NCBI GenBank assembly: GCA_910587925.1
Contig: CAJUOC010000031.1
Location: forward strand, 1 to 27,381
Origin: an uncultured Muribaculaceae bacterium
GTDB taxonomy: Bacteria; Bacteroidota; Bacteroidia; Bacteroidales; Muribaculaceae
Reading direction: 5' to 3'
DNA length: 27,381 bases
Every line of letters starts with the position of its first letter. Within the stretch, counting starts at the first letter, position 1. A model generated the notes under the pieces. The model searched no databases. It had not been told where the DNA came from and saw only the letters and a list, made by a program, of their open reading frames with translations. Positions 7,130 through 14,521 of the stretch are shown here, in pieces. The translations under genes were made by a program, and so were the position numbers.

Positions 7130-7137
7130 TAGCTTTG
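7130..7137 (+). promoter_or_regulatory. Candidate -7 box for the NlpC/P60 lipoprotein gene
   Basis: TAGCTTTG matches TAnnTTTG on the plus strand. It would give a leader of about 145 bases that contains two copies of the 23-base repeat and a 34-codon reading frame before the lipoprotein ATG at 7291. Confidence 0.4.
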
Positions 7138-7142
7138 CATCT

Positions 7143-7192
7143 CGATAATATCGAAATTTTCGAAAGTCCCGATAATCTCGAAATTTTCGAAA
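7143..7192. repeat. Two direct copies of a 23-base AT-rich palindromic repeat
   Basis: Copies at 7143-7165 and 7170-7192 differ at one base and share the core TCGAAATTTTCGAAA, itself a palindrome (TCGAAA-T-TTTCGA). A third copy lies inside the next gene at 7326-7348. They stand out in base composition from the GC-rich surroundings. Confidence 0.85.
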
Positions 7193-7199
7193 AAACACC

Positions 7200-7304
7200 A
7201 TGAGCAATATCCACATCTCGTTTACGGCGTCATACCCGGGACTCGACAGCCGGGTCATGGCCAATATCGTACAGCCGGCCACTCTTCACAATGCGACGGC
7301 TTAA
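7200..7304 (+). CDS. Possible 34-residue leader peptide
   Basis: An ATG eight bases after the second repeat copy opens a 34-codon frame (begins MSNIHISFTASYPGLD) that stops at 7302-7304, overlapping the start of the lipoprotein gene by 14 bases in another frame. The ATG is preceded by an A-rich stretch like many Bacteroidetes start sites. It could couple or tune translation of the lipoprotein, or be chance. I recognise no family. Confidence 0.25.
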   Translation: MSNIHISFTASYPGLDSRVMANIVQPATLHNATA

Positions 7305-8121
7305 TCAACATATAATCGAGAGTCTCGAGAATATCGAAATTTTCGAAAATCTCGGGTCGAGAATATCGAGAGTCTCGATAATAATCCTGCTGGCGGCCTT
7401 GCTGGGGTCGTGCCACTCGTCGCGGCACACTGTGCGGGGGTCGGCGGGGGGCAAGATTGTGACCGGCACCACCGACCGGAGTGTCGACCGCGACGCCGCC
7501 GTGCGGCTCGTCGGCGAGGCCCGCTCGTGGCTCGGGGTGCCCTATCGCTACGGTGGCGACGACCGCCGCGGGGTCGATTGCTCGGGGCTTACATGCCGGG
7601 TATTCGAGGCCGGCGCGGGGGTCAAGCTGCCCCGCAGCTCGCAGCAGCAGAAGGATTACTGCCGCCGCGTCGACCGCGAGTCGCTACAGCCGGGCGACCT
7701 GGTGTTTTTTGTCAACCGCAAGGGCGGCCGGAGGGTCAACCACGTGGGCATGTACGTGGGCGACGGGCGCATGATACACGCCTCGTCGTCGCGCGGAGTG
7801 ATGGAGAGCGACATCACCTCGGGCTACTGGGACGAGCGCTATTTAGGCTCAGGACGCGTGGAAGCCGTCACATACGCCTCGCGAGGCACCCGGGTACCCG
7901 ATGGCAAGGCCGACGCTCCGAAGCCCGCCAAAAAGCAAAAAAAGGCCAAAAAAGGCAAGAAGCCCGCGACGCCTGCGCGCCCGGTGCCTGAGCGGGTACC
8001 GGCACCGACGCCTCCACCGGCTCCCGAGGTGCATATCGACGACCTGCCCGCGATACTGCCGGCACCGGCGCCTGCGCCGGCCGTCGAGGAGCCTGATACC
8101 ACGGGCGGCTGGTTTGACTGA
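7291..8121 (+). CDS. NlpC/P60 (C40) cysteine peptidase lipoprotein
   Basis: The 276-residue protein has a lipoprotein signal with lipobox LLGS-Cys41, preceded by an unusually long N-terminus (residues 1-28) encoded by the TCGA-type repeats. The NlpC/P60 domain (about 70-197) has the catalytic Cys97 in GVDCSG, His151 in VNHVGMYVGDGR and a third polar residue, His163, in MIHAS. Such enzymes cut stem peptides of peptidoglycan in the periplasm. The C-terminal tail (about 205-276) is Lys/Ala- then Pro-rich and low-complexity, possibly a spacer. No other in-frame ATG, GTG or TTG precedes the hydrophobic segment, so the long start is forced by the sequence. Confidence 0.9.
   Translation: MRRLNQHIIESLENIEIFENLGSRISRVSIIILLAALLGSCHSSRHTVRGSAGGKIVTGTTDRSVDRDAAVRLVGEARSWLGVPYRYGGDDRRGVDCSGLTCRVFEAGAGVKLPRSSQQQKDYCRRVDRESLQPGDLVFFVNRKGGRRVNHVGMYVGDGRMIHASSSRGVMESDITSGYWDERYLGSGRVEAVTYASRGTRVPDGKADAPKPAKKQKKAKKGKKPATPARPVPERVPAPTPPPAPEVHIDDLPAILPAPAPAPAVEEPDTTGGWFD
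7316..7382. repeat. Palindromic TCGA-type repeats inside the lipoprotein coding start
   Basis: The third repeat copy (7326-7348) encodes ENIEIFEN. It is followed by TATCGAGA-G-TCTCGATA, a perfect palindrome at 7364-7380 that encodes the residues just before the hydrophobic core. The same TCGAGA/TCTCGA words occur at 7316-7328. Confidence 0.8.
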
Positions 8122-8132
8122 GGCGCCGGGGA

Positions 8133-8155
8133 TTATATGATTTAAAATCTTATAA
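8133..8155. terminator. AT-rich inverted repeat between convergent genes
   Basis: Arms 8133-8143 and 8145-8155 pair with one mismatch around a single central A. The site lies between the NlpC/P60 gene and the end of the salvage operon, where a two-way terminator is expected. The stem is almost pure A-T, so it is weak. Confidence 0.35.
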
Positions 8156-8157
8156 AA

Positions 8158-8832
8158 TCACTCGGCAAGATACGGCAGCAGCCGCTCGCGCCACAGCAGG
8201 TAGGCGGGGCCGAGCAGATGCAGGCCGTCGTTGGTGAGGTCGGCGCGCAGACGGCCGTCGGAGTCGGCAAAAATGTCGGTGAGGTCTATCCACGTGATAC
8301 CTTTGCGGGCGGCCATGTCGCGCAGCAGAGCGTTGCCCTCGCGCTGCACATGCTCCTTGCCGACGAGCAGCTTGTAGCGTCCGAAGGTATTGTTGAAGGG
8401 CAGCATCGACTGCAGATAGATGCGTGTGCGGGGCGAGGCTACGGCGATGGTGTCGACGAGGCGCTCCACGGCGCGGGCTATGGAGTCGGCGCCGACATCG
8501 TGGGAGATGTCGTTGACGCCTATCATCAGGAATACCTTGGCCGGCTGCCCGCCGACCACGCTGCCGGCGCGGTCGATGAGGCCCTGCACGATGTCGCCGC
8601 TGATGCCGCGGTTGACCACGCGCGCGTCGCCCAGCAGCTCGTGCCACTCGCAGCCGTTGGTGATGCTGTTGCCAAAGAATACTATCGAGGCGGAGTCGAC
8701 CGGCAGCACGTCGAAGAGCGTCGCCCGCTGGCCGTAGAAAAGGCCGTGAGGCTCGTATGCGGCGGGCACCTGGGCCGATGCCGCCGCGGCGACCGCCACC
8801 AGGGCGGCCGCCAGAGTGCGGAGTATCTTCAT
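8158..8832 (-). CDS. Secreted SGNH/GDSL-family esterase
   Basis: The 224-residue protein has a signal peptide (MKILRTLAAALVAVAAAASA). SGNH blocks are present: FFGNSIT (nucleophile Ser56), NRGISGD (block II), IGVNDIS (Asn107) and DGLHLL (Asp202 and His205). The family hydrolyses acyl esters. Close relatives in Bacteroidales are often annotated as acetylhydrolases or sialate O-acetylesterases. It is last in an operon for peptidoglycan sugar salvage, ten bases after murQ, so removing O-acetyl groups from MurNAc in the periplasm is a reasonable guess; the substrate is not proven by sequence. Confidence 0.85.
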   Translation of the reverse strand: MKILRTLAAALVAVAAAASAQVPAAYEPHGLFYGQRATLFDVLPVDSASIVFFGNSITNGCEWHELLGDARVVNRGISGDIVQGLIDRAGSVVGGQPAKVFLMIGVNDISHDVGADSIARAVERLVDTIAVASPRTRIYLQSMLPFNNTFGRYKLLVGKEHVQREGNALLRDMAARKGITWIDLTDIFADSDGRLRADLTNDGLHLLGPAYLLWRERLLPYLAE

Positions 8833-8842
8833 GAGGATGGTG

Positions 8843-9673
8843 TCAATGATGTGATTGCTTGCCGTCGCGGTAGGCGTCGACGGCGGCCTTTACCGAGCCG
8901 TGCATGAGCAGCTGGCGGCGGGCCTCGTCGTAAGACAGTCCCAGCTCGTCGACGACCATGCGCGTGCCGCGGTCGATGAGCTTGGCGTTGGTGAGCTGCA
9001 TGTTGACCATGCGGTTGCCCTTGACGCGGCCCATCTTTATCATCACCGAGGTGGTGATCATGTTGCATATCATCTTCTGGCCGGTGCCCGACTTCATGCG
9101 CGACGAGCCGGTGACATACTCGGGGCCCACAACCATCTCGATGGAGATGTCGGCGGCCTGCCCTACGGGCGAGTCGGGATTGGACGATATGGCGGCGGTG
9201 AGTATACCGTGGCGGCGGCACTCCTCCAGGGCGCCTATCACGTAGGGCGTGGTGCCCGAGGCAGCGATGCCGATGACCGTGTCGAGCTCGCCGATATTGT
9301 ACTTCTGCAGATCGCGCCAGCCCTGCTCTGTATCGTCCTCGGCATTCTCTACGGCGCTGCGCAGGGCGGTGTCGCCGCCGGCGATGATGCCGATGACCCA
9401 CGAGGGATCCATGCCGAATGTCGGCGGTATCTCCGAGGCGTCGAGCACCCCCAGGCGGCCCGATGTACCGGCGCCCATATAGAATATGCGGCCGCCGCGC
9501 TTCATGCGGCTCACGATGCGGGTCACCAGCTGCTCGATCTGAGGCAGGGCCTTCTCGACGGCGAGAGCCACCTTCTTGTCTTCATTGTTGATGTCGTGCA
9601 GGATCTCGCCCACCGACTTCTTTTCCAGATTGTCGTATAGCGAGGGTTGCTCGCTGATTTTTACAAATGCCAT
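8843..9673 (-). CDS. murQ: N-acetylmuramic acid 6-phosphate etherase
   Basis: MurQ cleaves the D-lactyl ether of MurNAc-6-phosphate, giving GlcNAc-6-phosphate and D-lactate in the cytoplasm. The 276-residue protein has the SIS-fold signature FYMGAGTSGRLGVLDASEIPPTFG (64-87), AGGDTALRSAVENAEDD (98-114), GIAASGTTPYV and GSSRMKSGTGQK. Glu81 and Glu112 correspond to the catalytic Glu83 and Glu114 proposed for E. coli MurQ. It follows the sugar kinase gene by six bases, so phosphorylation and ether cleavage are encoded together. Confidence 0.96.
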   Translation of the reverse strand: MAFVKISEQPSLYDNLEKKSVGEILHDINNEDKKVALAVEKALPQIEQLVTRIVSRMKRGGRIFYMGAGTSGRLGVLDASEIPPTFGMDPSWVIGIIAGGDTALRSAVENAEDDTEQGWRDLQKYNIGELDTVIGIAASGTTPYVIGALEECRRHGILTAAISSNPDSPVGQAADISIEMVVGPEYVTGSSRMKSGTGQKMICNMITTSVMIKMGRVKGNRMVNMQLTNAKLIDRGTRMVVDELGLSYDEARRQLLMHGSVKAAVDAYRDGKQSHH

Positions 9674-9679
9674 GGTCTG

Positions 9680-10522
9680 TTAGCTGTGAAATTTGACAAG
9701 GCCCTCCATGGGGCTCTGCATGATGGTGCCCACCGTGCATGAGCACTGCGTGGCTGCCAGGCGCAGCACCGGGGCAAAGTGATGGGCGATGGAGCCGACG
9801 AAATGCACCGGCAGGCGGTCGTAGCGCGCATACTGGCATACGTTGCGGCGGAAAAACGCGCGGAAGGCGTCGAGCACCAGGCGGTGTATGTGCGGCTGGT
9901 CGATGTGGGCCGACAGGAAAGGCACCACCGAGGCCAGGAAGCGGTTGGCGGCCGGCTCGCGGTACACGCGGCGTATCACCTCGAGACGGTCGAGGCCATA
10001 CTCGTCGAGAAACTCGCGTGCCAGCTCCCCGGGTATCTGATTTTTGAGCACATCGCCCAGGAAAAGGCGTCCCAGCACGGCGCCCGAGCCTTCGTCGCCA
10101 AGTATGTAGCCCAGTGGCGACACATTGTCAGCTATCGCGGTGCCGGAGTAGTAGCACGAGTTGGAGCCGGTGCCCAGGATGCAGGCGATGCCCGGCTCGC
10201 GGCCGCAGAGGGCACGGGCGGCGGCGAGCAGGTCGGTGGCCACCTCGACGCGCCGCGCCGCGGGAGCCATCACCGCAAGGGCGCGCTCCACCGAGGCGCA
10301 TACCTCAGGCGAGATACATCCGGCGCCGTAGAAGTACACCTCGTCGACCGGGCCGACGGTGAGCTGCGGGGCGGCCTCCTCGGCCAGCCGGGCGCGTATC
10401 TCCTCCTCGGTGAGCATCACGGCATTGATGCCGGGGCTGTGGAAGCGGGCGCCTACCGTGCCGTCGTCCGCCAGGGCACACCAGTCTATCTTGGTGCTTC
10501 CGCAGTCTGCTATCAGTTTCAT
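9680..10522 (-). CDS. murK: BadF/BcrA-type sugar kinase, likely MurNAc kinase
   Basis: The 280-residue protein belongs to the ASKHA fold: phosphate-1 loop IADCGSTKIDW (4-14), phosphate-2 loop CILGTGSNSCYYSG (114-127) and adenosine-side segments LGYILGDEGSGAVLG (137-151) and HFVGSIAHHFAP. The family phosphorylates amino sugars such as GlcNAc. Its place directly before murQ points to MurNAc to MurNAc-6-P, the step needed when sugar enters without phosphotransferase phosphorylation. Tannerella forsythia has a described MurNAc kinase of this kind (family knowledge, from memory). A GlcNAc kinase role cannot be excluded. The start overlaps the preceding stop as ATGA. Confidence 0.85.
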   Translation of the reverse strand: MKLIADCGSTKIDWCALADDGTVGARFHSPGINAVMLTEEEIRARLAEEAAPQLTVGPVDEVYFYGAGCISPEVCASVERALAVMAPAARRVEVATDLLAAARALCGREPGIACILGTGSNSCYYSGTAIADNVSPLGYILGDEGSGAVLGRLFLGDVLKNQIPGELAREFLDEYGLDRLEVIRRVYREPAANRFLASVVPFLSAHIDQPHIHRLVLDAFRAFFRRNVCQYARYDRLPVHFVGSIAHHFAPVLRLAATQCSCTVGTIMQSPMEGLVKFHS

Positions 10523-11700
10523 ATCTTGATGTAAATTTTCTTTTTATACAGCCAGTAGCCGAATATCCAGTTGAAGCCCACAAATGCCAGGGCGAAAATC
10601 AGCGAGGCCAGAGTGGCGTCGCCGCCGGCCAGCGGCATCATCACCGCCTCGTATATCCAGCCCTTGACGGTGGTGACACCGTCCTCGGCCGCCGCATAAG
10701 GCACCCGCACGGCGCCTATTATGATGGTGAGCACCGCGCCCAGGCAGTACATGAAGAGCGGATTGATGCCAAACGCCTCAAAGAAGCGGCACCAGCGGCG
10801 ATATCCCTTGATATCTATGACCCATATGAGCAGGCCGAGCAGCGACGAGGCAAGGCCGCAGGTGGTGAGCACAAAGGTGGGCGACCATATCTTCTTGTTG
10901 ATGGGCAGGCCGTAAGAGAGGAGAAATCCGGCAAAGGTGAGCACCGTGCCGATAAGGAAAAGATTGGTGATGCGGCGGTAATTGTCCTTGACCTGCACTA
11001 TCATGCGCCCGCACATGAAGCCGATGAGCATGTGTGCGATGGAGGGCAGGGTACTGAGCAGCCCCTCGGGGTCAAACGCCAGCCGCACACCGTCGGCCGA
11101 GGTATGGTACATATGGCTCTCGCCCAGCACGGCGCGGTCGACCACCGATATGATGTTGCTCTCCGAGAAGTCAAAGCCGTTGCCGGCCAGCAGCATCACG
11201 GTGTAAGCCACCAGCAGCGACACGATAAACCACGGCAGCAGGCGGTGGCGCAGCACCAGCGCCAGCAGCGAGCCGACGCAGTAGCAGATGGCCAGGCGCG
11301 GCATCACGCCCAGGATGCGTATGCGGTCGAAGCAGCACACCGAGTCGATCAGCTCGCGCCCGCTGCATATGCCGCGCAGCGCCAGGCTCAGCCAGGCGAT
11401 GGCCAGGCCGATGAGAAATATCACCGCGGAGCGGCGCACAATCTTCCATACGGCGGCTCCCGAGGGACGGAAGTCATATCGCCGCAGCGAGAAGTATGTG
11501 CTCACGCCCATGATAAACATGAAGAAGGGGAAGACCAGGTCGGTGGGCGTGAGTCCGTGCCACTCGGCGTGTCCCAGCGGAGTGTAGATATGCCCCCATG
11601 AGCCGGGGTTGTTGACCATGATCATGCCGGCGATGGTGATGCCTCGCATGATGTCGAGCGCCAGCAGGCGCCGGGGGCGTGCGGTGGCTGTGTCAGTCAT
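10519..11700 (-). CDS. COG4299/DUF5009-type multi-pass membrane protein (candidate MurNAc transporter or acetyltransferase)
   Basis: The 393-residue protein has about ten hydrophobic helices and the family opening RLLALDIMRGITIAGMIMVNNPGSWGHIY, then HGLTPTDLVFPFFMFIMGVS, typical of proteins related to human heparan-alpha-glucosaminide N-acetyltransferase. It lies in the inner membrane. Its place between a dehydrogenase and the kinase/etherase pair matches, as I recall, the T. forsythia murT-murK-murQ operon, where MurT imports MurNAc; whether that MurT is the same family should be checked. I chose the ATG at 11700 (eight-base overlap with the previous gene) over one at 11733, which would add 11 polar residues. 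The stop overlaps the kinase start as ATGA. Confidence 0.8.
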   Translation of the reverse strand: MTDTATARPRRLLALDIMRGITIAGMIMVNNPGSWGHIYTPLGHAEWHGLTPTDLVFPFFMFIMGVSTYFSLRRYDFRPSGAAVWKIVRRSAVIFLIGLAIAWLSLALRGICSGRELIDSVCCFDRIRILGVMPRLAICYCVGSLLALVLRHRLLPWFIVSLLVAYTVMLLAGNGFDFSESNIISVVDRAVLGESHMYHTSADGVRLAFDPEGLLSTLPSIAHMLIGFMCGRMIVQVKDNYRRITNLFLIGTVLTFAGFLLSYGLPINKKIWSPTFVLTTCGLASSLLGLLIWVIDIKGYRRWCRFFEAFGINPLFMYCLGAVLTIIIGAVRVPYAAAEDGVTTVKGWIYEAVMMPLAGGDATLASLIFALAFVGFNWIFGYWLYKKKIYIKI

Positions 11701-14521
11701 TGGAGTCGAGTGGTTTGGTGTGGGCGTCGACAAGGTACGCTATCGATTTGTATGGTATGCCGGAGTGGTCGGTGAGGCCGATCTCGCAGGTACGCGAGTT
11801 GGAGTATCCGTAGCGGGCGCCGCCGTCGGCGATGGCCTTGCGCAGGTTGCGCAGACCCCAGGCATTGAGCTCGGGCAGGGTGAAGCCCTTGTCGCCGGCA
11901 AAGCCGCAGCAGCCCACCAGCGCCGGCACAAACACATACGACGAGCAGCGGCCGGCCAGCCCGATGATGGTATCGGCCAGGCCCATGCGGCGGGTCGAGC
12001 ATGTGACATGCACCGCCACCGGCGTATCGTCGGGCTCAAAGCGCAGGTAAGGCACCAGATACTGCTCAATAAACTCGGCCGGCTCATAGAGCTTCATGCC
12101 GCGGATATGCTCGCGCATGCGGTGCAGACACGGGCTCTGGTCGCACAGTACCGGTATGGCGCCGCCTTCCGACGCCTCGGCCAGCGCCGCCTCAAGCTCG
12201 CGTATCTTCTCCTCGGCCTGGGCGGGCATGCCTTTGCTCTCCCATATCATGCCGCAGCAGAGGCCGGTCATGTTTTTGGGGAAGATGACCTCGTAGCCGG
12301 CCTTGCGGCACAGGCGCACCATCACATCGACCAGCGGCTCGGGTGTGTCGCCGCCGGCCTCGGGTGTGGGGCCCATCACGCGGTTGATACACGAGGGCAG
12401 GTACACCACCCGGCGGCGCGAGGGGAAGTCGGGCGCGGCGGCAGTGCGCGCCGGGTTGTATGGCCGGGGCAGCGAGGCCGTCCACAGCGGCAGGCCGATG
12501 CGATGGAGCGCACGGCCGGTGGCGTTGACTGCCCGCGGACCCATCACACGGCGTGCCATGTCGGCCGCGCCCAGGGTAAACCGCAGCGCCTTGCTCACCC
12601 CGCCCAAATGGCGGGCGCTCCAGGCGCCGATGCGGTAGCCGCTGGAGCCTACCGGGAGCCCCTGCTCGCGCAGCACGTGCACGATATCGGCCGTGTTGAT
12701 ACCCATCGGGCAGGCCGTGCTGCACAGGCCGTCGCAGGCGCAGGTCTCGACGCCGGCATAGCGGAAGTCGCGCTCGATGCTCTCGGCCAGCGCTATATCC
12801 TCGGGAGTGCCCGAGGCGCGCAGACGGGAAATCTCGCGCACGGCCACATTGCGCTGGCGGGCCGATATGCTCAGGCCGAAGCTCACACACTTGGCCGCAC
12901 AGAATCCACACTCGATGCACTTGTCGATGAGAGGATGCGTCGGCACGAGAGACTTGAGATTCTTGATATAGCACTCGGGGTCGTCGTTGAATATCACGCC
13001 GGGATTGAGCACCCCGAGCGGGTCAAAGGCATCCTTGATGCGGCGCATGATGGTCCAGGCCTTCTCGCCCCACTCGCGCTTGACAAAGGGCGCCATATTG
13101 CGGCCCACGCCGTGCTCGGCCTTGAGCGAGCCGTCGTAGCGGTCGACCACCAGATACTCGATGTCGTCCATGAGCCGGCGATAGCGCTCTATCTCCTCGG
13201 GAGTGTCAAATGCCTGCGATATCACGAAGTGATAGTTGCCCTCGAGGGCGTGGCCGTAGATGCAGGCCTCGTCGTAGCCGTTGCGGCGGAGCACCTCCGA
13301 GAGCTCGACGGTGGCCGTGGGGAGGTCGTCGATGTAGAATGCGATGTCCTCGATGAGGGCGGTGGTGCCCGAGGGGCGGGTGCCGCCCACCGAGGGGAAG
13401 ATGCCCGAGCGCAGACTCCACCAGCGCGAGGTCACGGCCGGGTCGCTCGAAAACTCGGCACCCTCGACCGGCTCGTGGCGGGCAAGCACCTCCAGAGTGG
13501 CGTCGATATTGGCCTGAAGCTCGGCGGGCGAGTCGGCCTTGGTCTCGATGAGCAGGGCGGTGAGGCCGGCGTGGTCGTCGTCGTGTACCGAGGCGAGCGA
13601 CTTGCGGTCGAGCATCTCGCAGCTGTATACGGGCGCTTCCTTGCGCAGGTCGACCACACAGCGCGATGCCTCGGCCAGCCCGGGGAAGTATACCATCGCC
13701 GAAGCTGTGCAGGGGTAGAGATGCGAGGTCTCCATGGTCACCTCCGAGAGGAAGGCCAGAGTGCCCTCGCTGCCCACGACGCAGTGGGCGATGATGTCAA
13801 AGGGGTCGTCAAATGTCACGAAGGGCAGCAGATTGAGACCTGTGACATTTTTGATTGAATACTTGTGGCGTATGCGGCGGTAAAGCTCCGAGTCGGCCAG
13901 TATCTGGCGGCGGATGTCGCGTATCTCGGCCATCATGCCGGGATGTGAGCGCTCAAAAGCCGCGCGCGACTCGGGCGAGGCGGTGTCGAGCACGGTACCG
14001 TCGGCGAGCACGAGGCGCATCGAGCGCAGCATGTGGTCGGAGTTGGCGTGGGTGCCGCAATTCATGCCCGAGGCATTGTTGACGATGATGCCGCCCACCA
14101 TGGCGGCTCGCTTGGAGGCGGGGTCGGGGCCAAACATGCGTCCGTATGGCCGCAGCAGCTCATTGACGCGCTCGCCCACCAGGCCGGGCTGCATGGTGAT
14201 GGTGGAGCCGTCGGGCGCGATGGAAAAGCGCTCCCAGTCGCGGCCTGTCACCACTATCACAGAGTCGGTGATGGCCTGGCCCGACAGCGATGTGCCGGCG
14301 GCGCGGAAGGTGACGGGCACCATCGTGGCTGAGGCCGTGCGCAGCAGGCGCGCCACCTCGGTCTCGTCGAGCGCCCTTACCACCATGCGTGGCATCATGC
14401 GGTAAAAGCTGGCGTCGGTACCCCATACGAGGCGCGACAGCGGGTCGGTCATCACCCGGTCGGCGGGGATAAACTCGCGTATCTCGCGCAGAAATTCTTC
14501 GTGGCGTGGCGAGGTGGTCAT
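11693..14521 (-). CDS. FAD-binding and Fe-S (CCG) domain oxidoreductase, likely D-lactate dehydrogenase
   Basis: The 942-residue protein joins three modules. The first is an FAD-binding PCMH domain (about 25-210, with FRAAGTSLSGQAITDSVIVV and GGIIVNNASGMNCGTH). The second is an FAD-linked oxidase C-terminal domain (about 215-520, ending in KAEHGVGRNMAPFVKREWG). The third is an iron-sulfur part with CIECGFCAAKC (about 533-543), CACDGLCSTACPMG (about 592-605) and two cysteine-rich CCG regions (SCINRV near 713, GLCCG near 750, TCSTRRMG near 837, GCCGFAGDKG near 868). This build is known for D-lactate and D-2-hydroxyacid dehydrogenases feeding the quinone pool. MurQ releases D-lactate, and the start overlaps the NamZ gene as ATGA, so D-lactate is the best substrate guess. 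D-2-hydroxyglutarate is an alternative. Confidence 0.87.
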   Translation of the reverse strand: MTTSPRHEEFLREIREFIPADRVMTDPLSRLVWGTDASFYRMMPRMVVRALDETEVARLLRTASATMVPVTFRAAGTSLSGQAITDSVIVVTGRDWERFSIAPDGSTITMQPGLVGERVNELLRPYGRMFGPDPASKRAAMVGGIIVNNASGMNCGTHANSDHMLRSMRLVLADGTVLDTASPESRAAFERSHPGMMAEIRDIRRQILADSELYRRIRHKYSIKNVTGLNLLPFVTFDDPFDIIAHCVVGSEGTLAFLSEVTMETSHLYPCTASAMVYFPGLAEASRCVVDLRKEAPVYSCEMLDRKSLASVHDDDHAGLTALLIETKADSPAELQANIDATLEVLARHEPVEGAEFSSDPAVTSRWWSLRSGIFPSVGGTRPSGTTALIEDIAFYIDDLPTATVELSEVLRRNGYDEACIYGHALEGNYHFVISQAFDTPEEIERYRRLMDDIEYLVVDRYDGSLKAEHGVGRNMAPFVKREWGEKAWTIMRRIKDAFDPLGVLNPGVIFNDDPECYIKNLKSLVPTHPLIDKCIECGFCAAKCVSFGLSISARQRNVAVREISRLRASGTPEDIALAESIERDFRYAGVETCACDGLCSTACPMGINTADIVHVLREQGLPVGSSGYRIGAWSARHLGGVSKALRFTLGAADMARRVMGPRAVNATGRALHRIGLPLWTASLPRPYNPARTAAAPDFPSRRRVVYLPSCINRVMGPTPEAGGDTPEPLVDVMVRLCRKAGYEVIFPKNMTGLCCGMIWESKGMPAQAEEKIRELEAALAEASEGGAIPVLCDQSPCLHRMREHIRGMKLYEPAEFIEQYLVPYLRFEPDDTPVAVHVTCSTRRMGLADTIIGLAGRCSSYVFVPALVGCCGFAGDKGFTLPELNAWGLRNLRKAIADGGARYGYSNSRTCEIGLTDHSGIPYKSIAYLVDAHTKPLDSND

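Noticed and set aside
7141..7385. CRISPR array
   Set aside because: The repeats are palindromic, irregularly spaced, partly coding, and no cas genes are present.
5668..8121. Starch-type polysaccharide utilisation locus around the amylase
   Set aside because: No SusC/SusD pair, no sensor and no further glycan enzyme next to it.
11609..13858. 749-codon open frame on the plus strand opposite the dehydrogenase gene
   Set aside because: Composition is dominated by His, Gly, Ala, Val and Arg with no recognisable domain; it mirrors a clear Fe-S oxidoreductase and arises from GC-rich codon bias.
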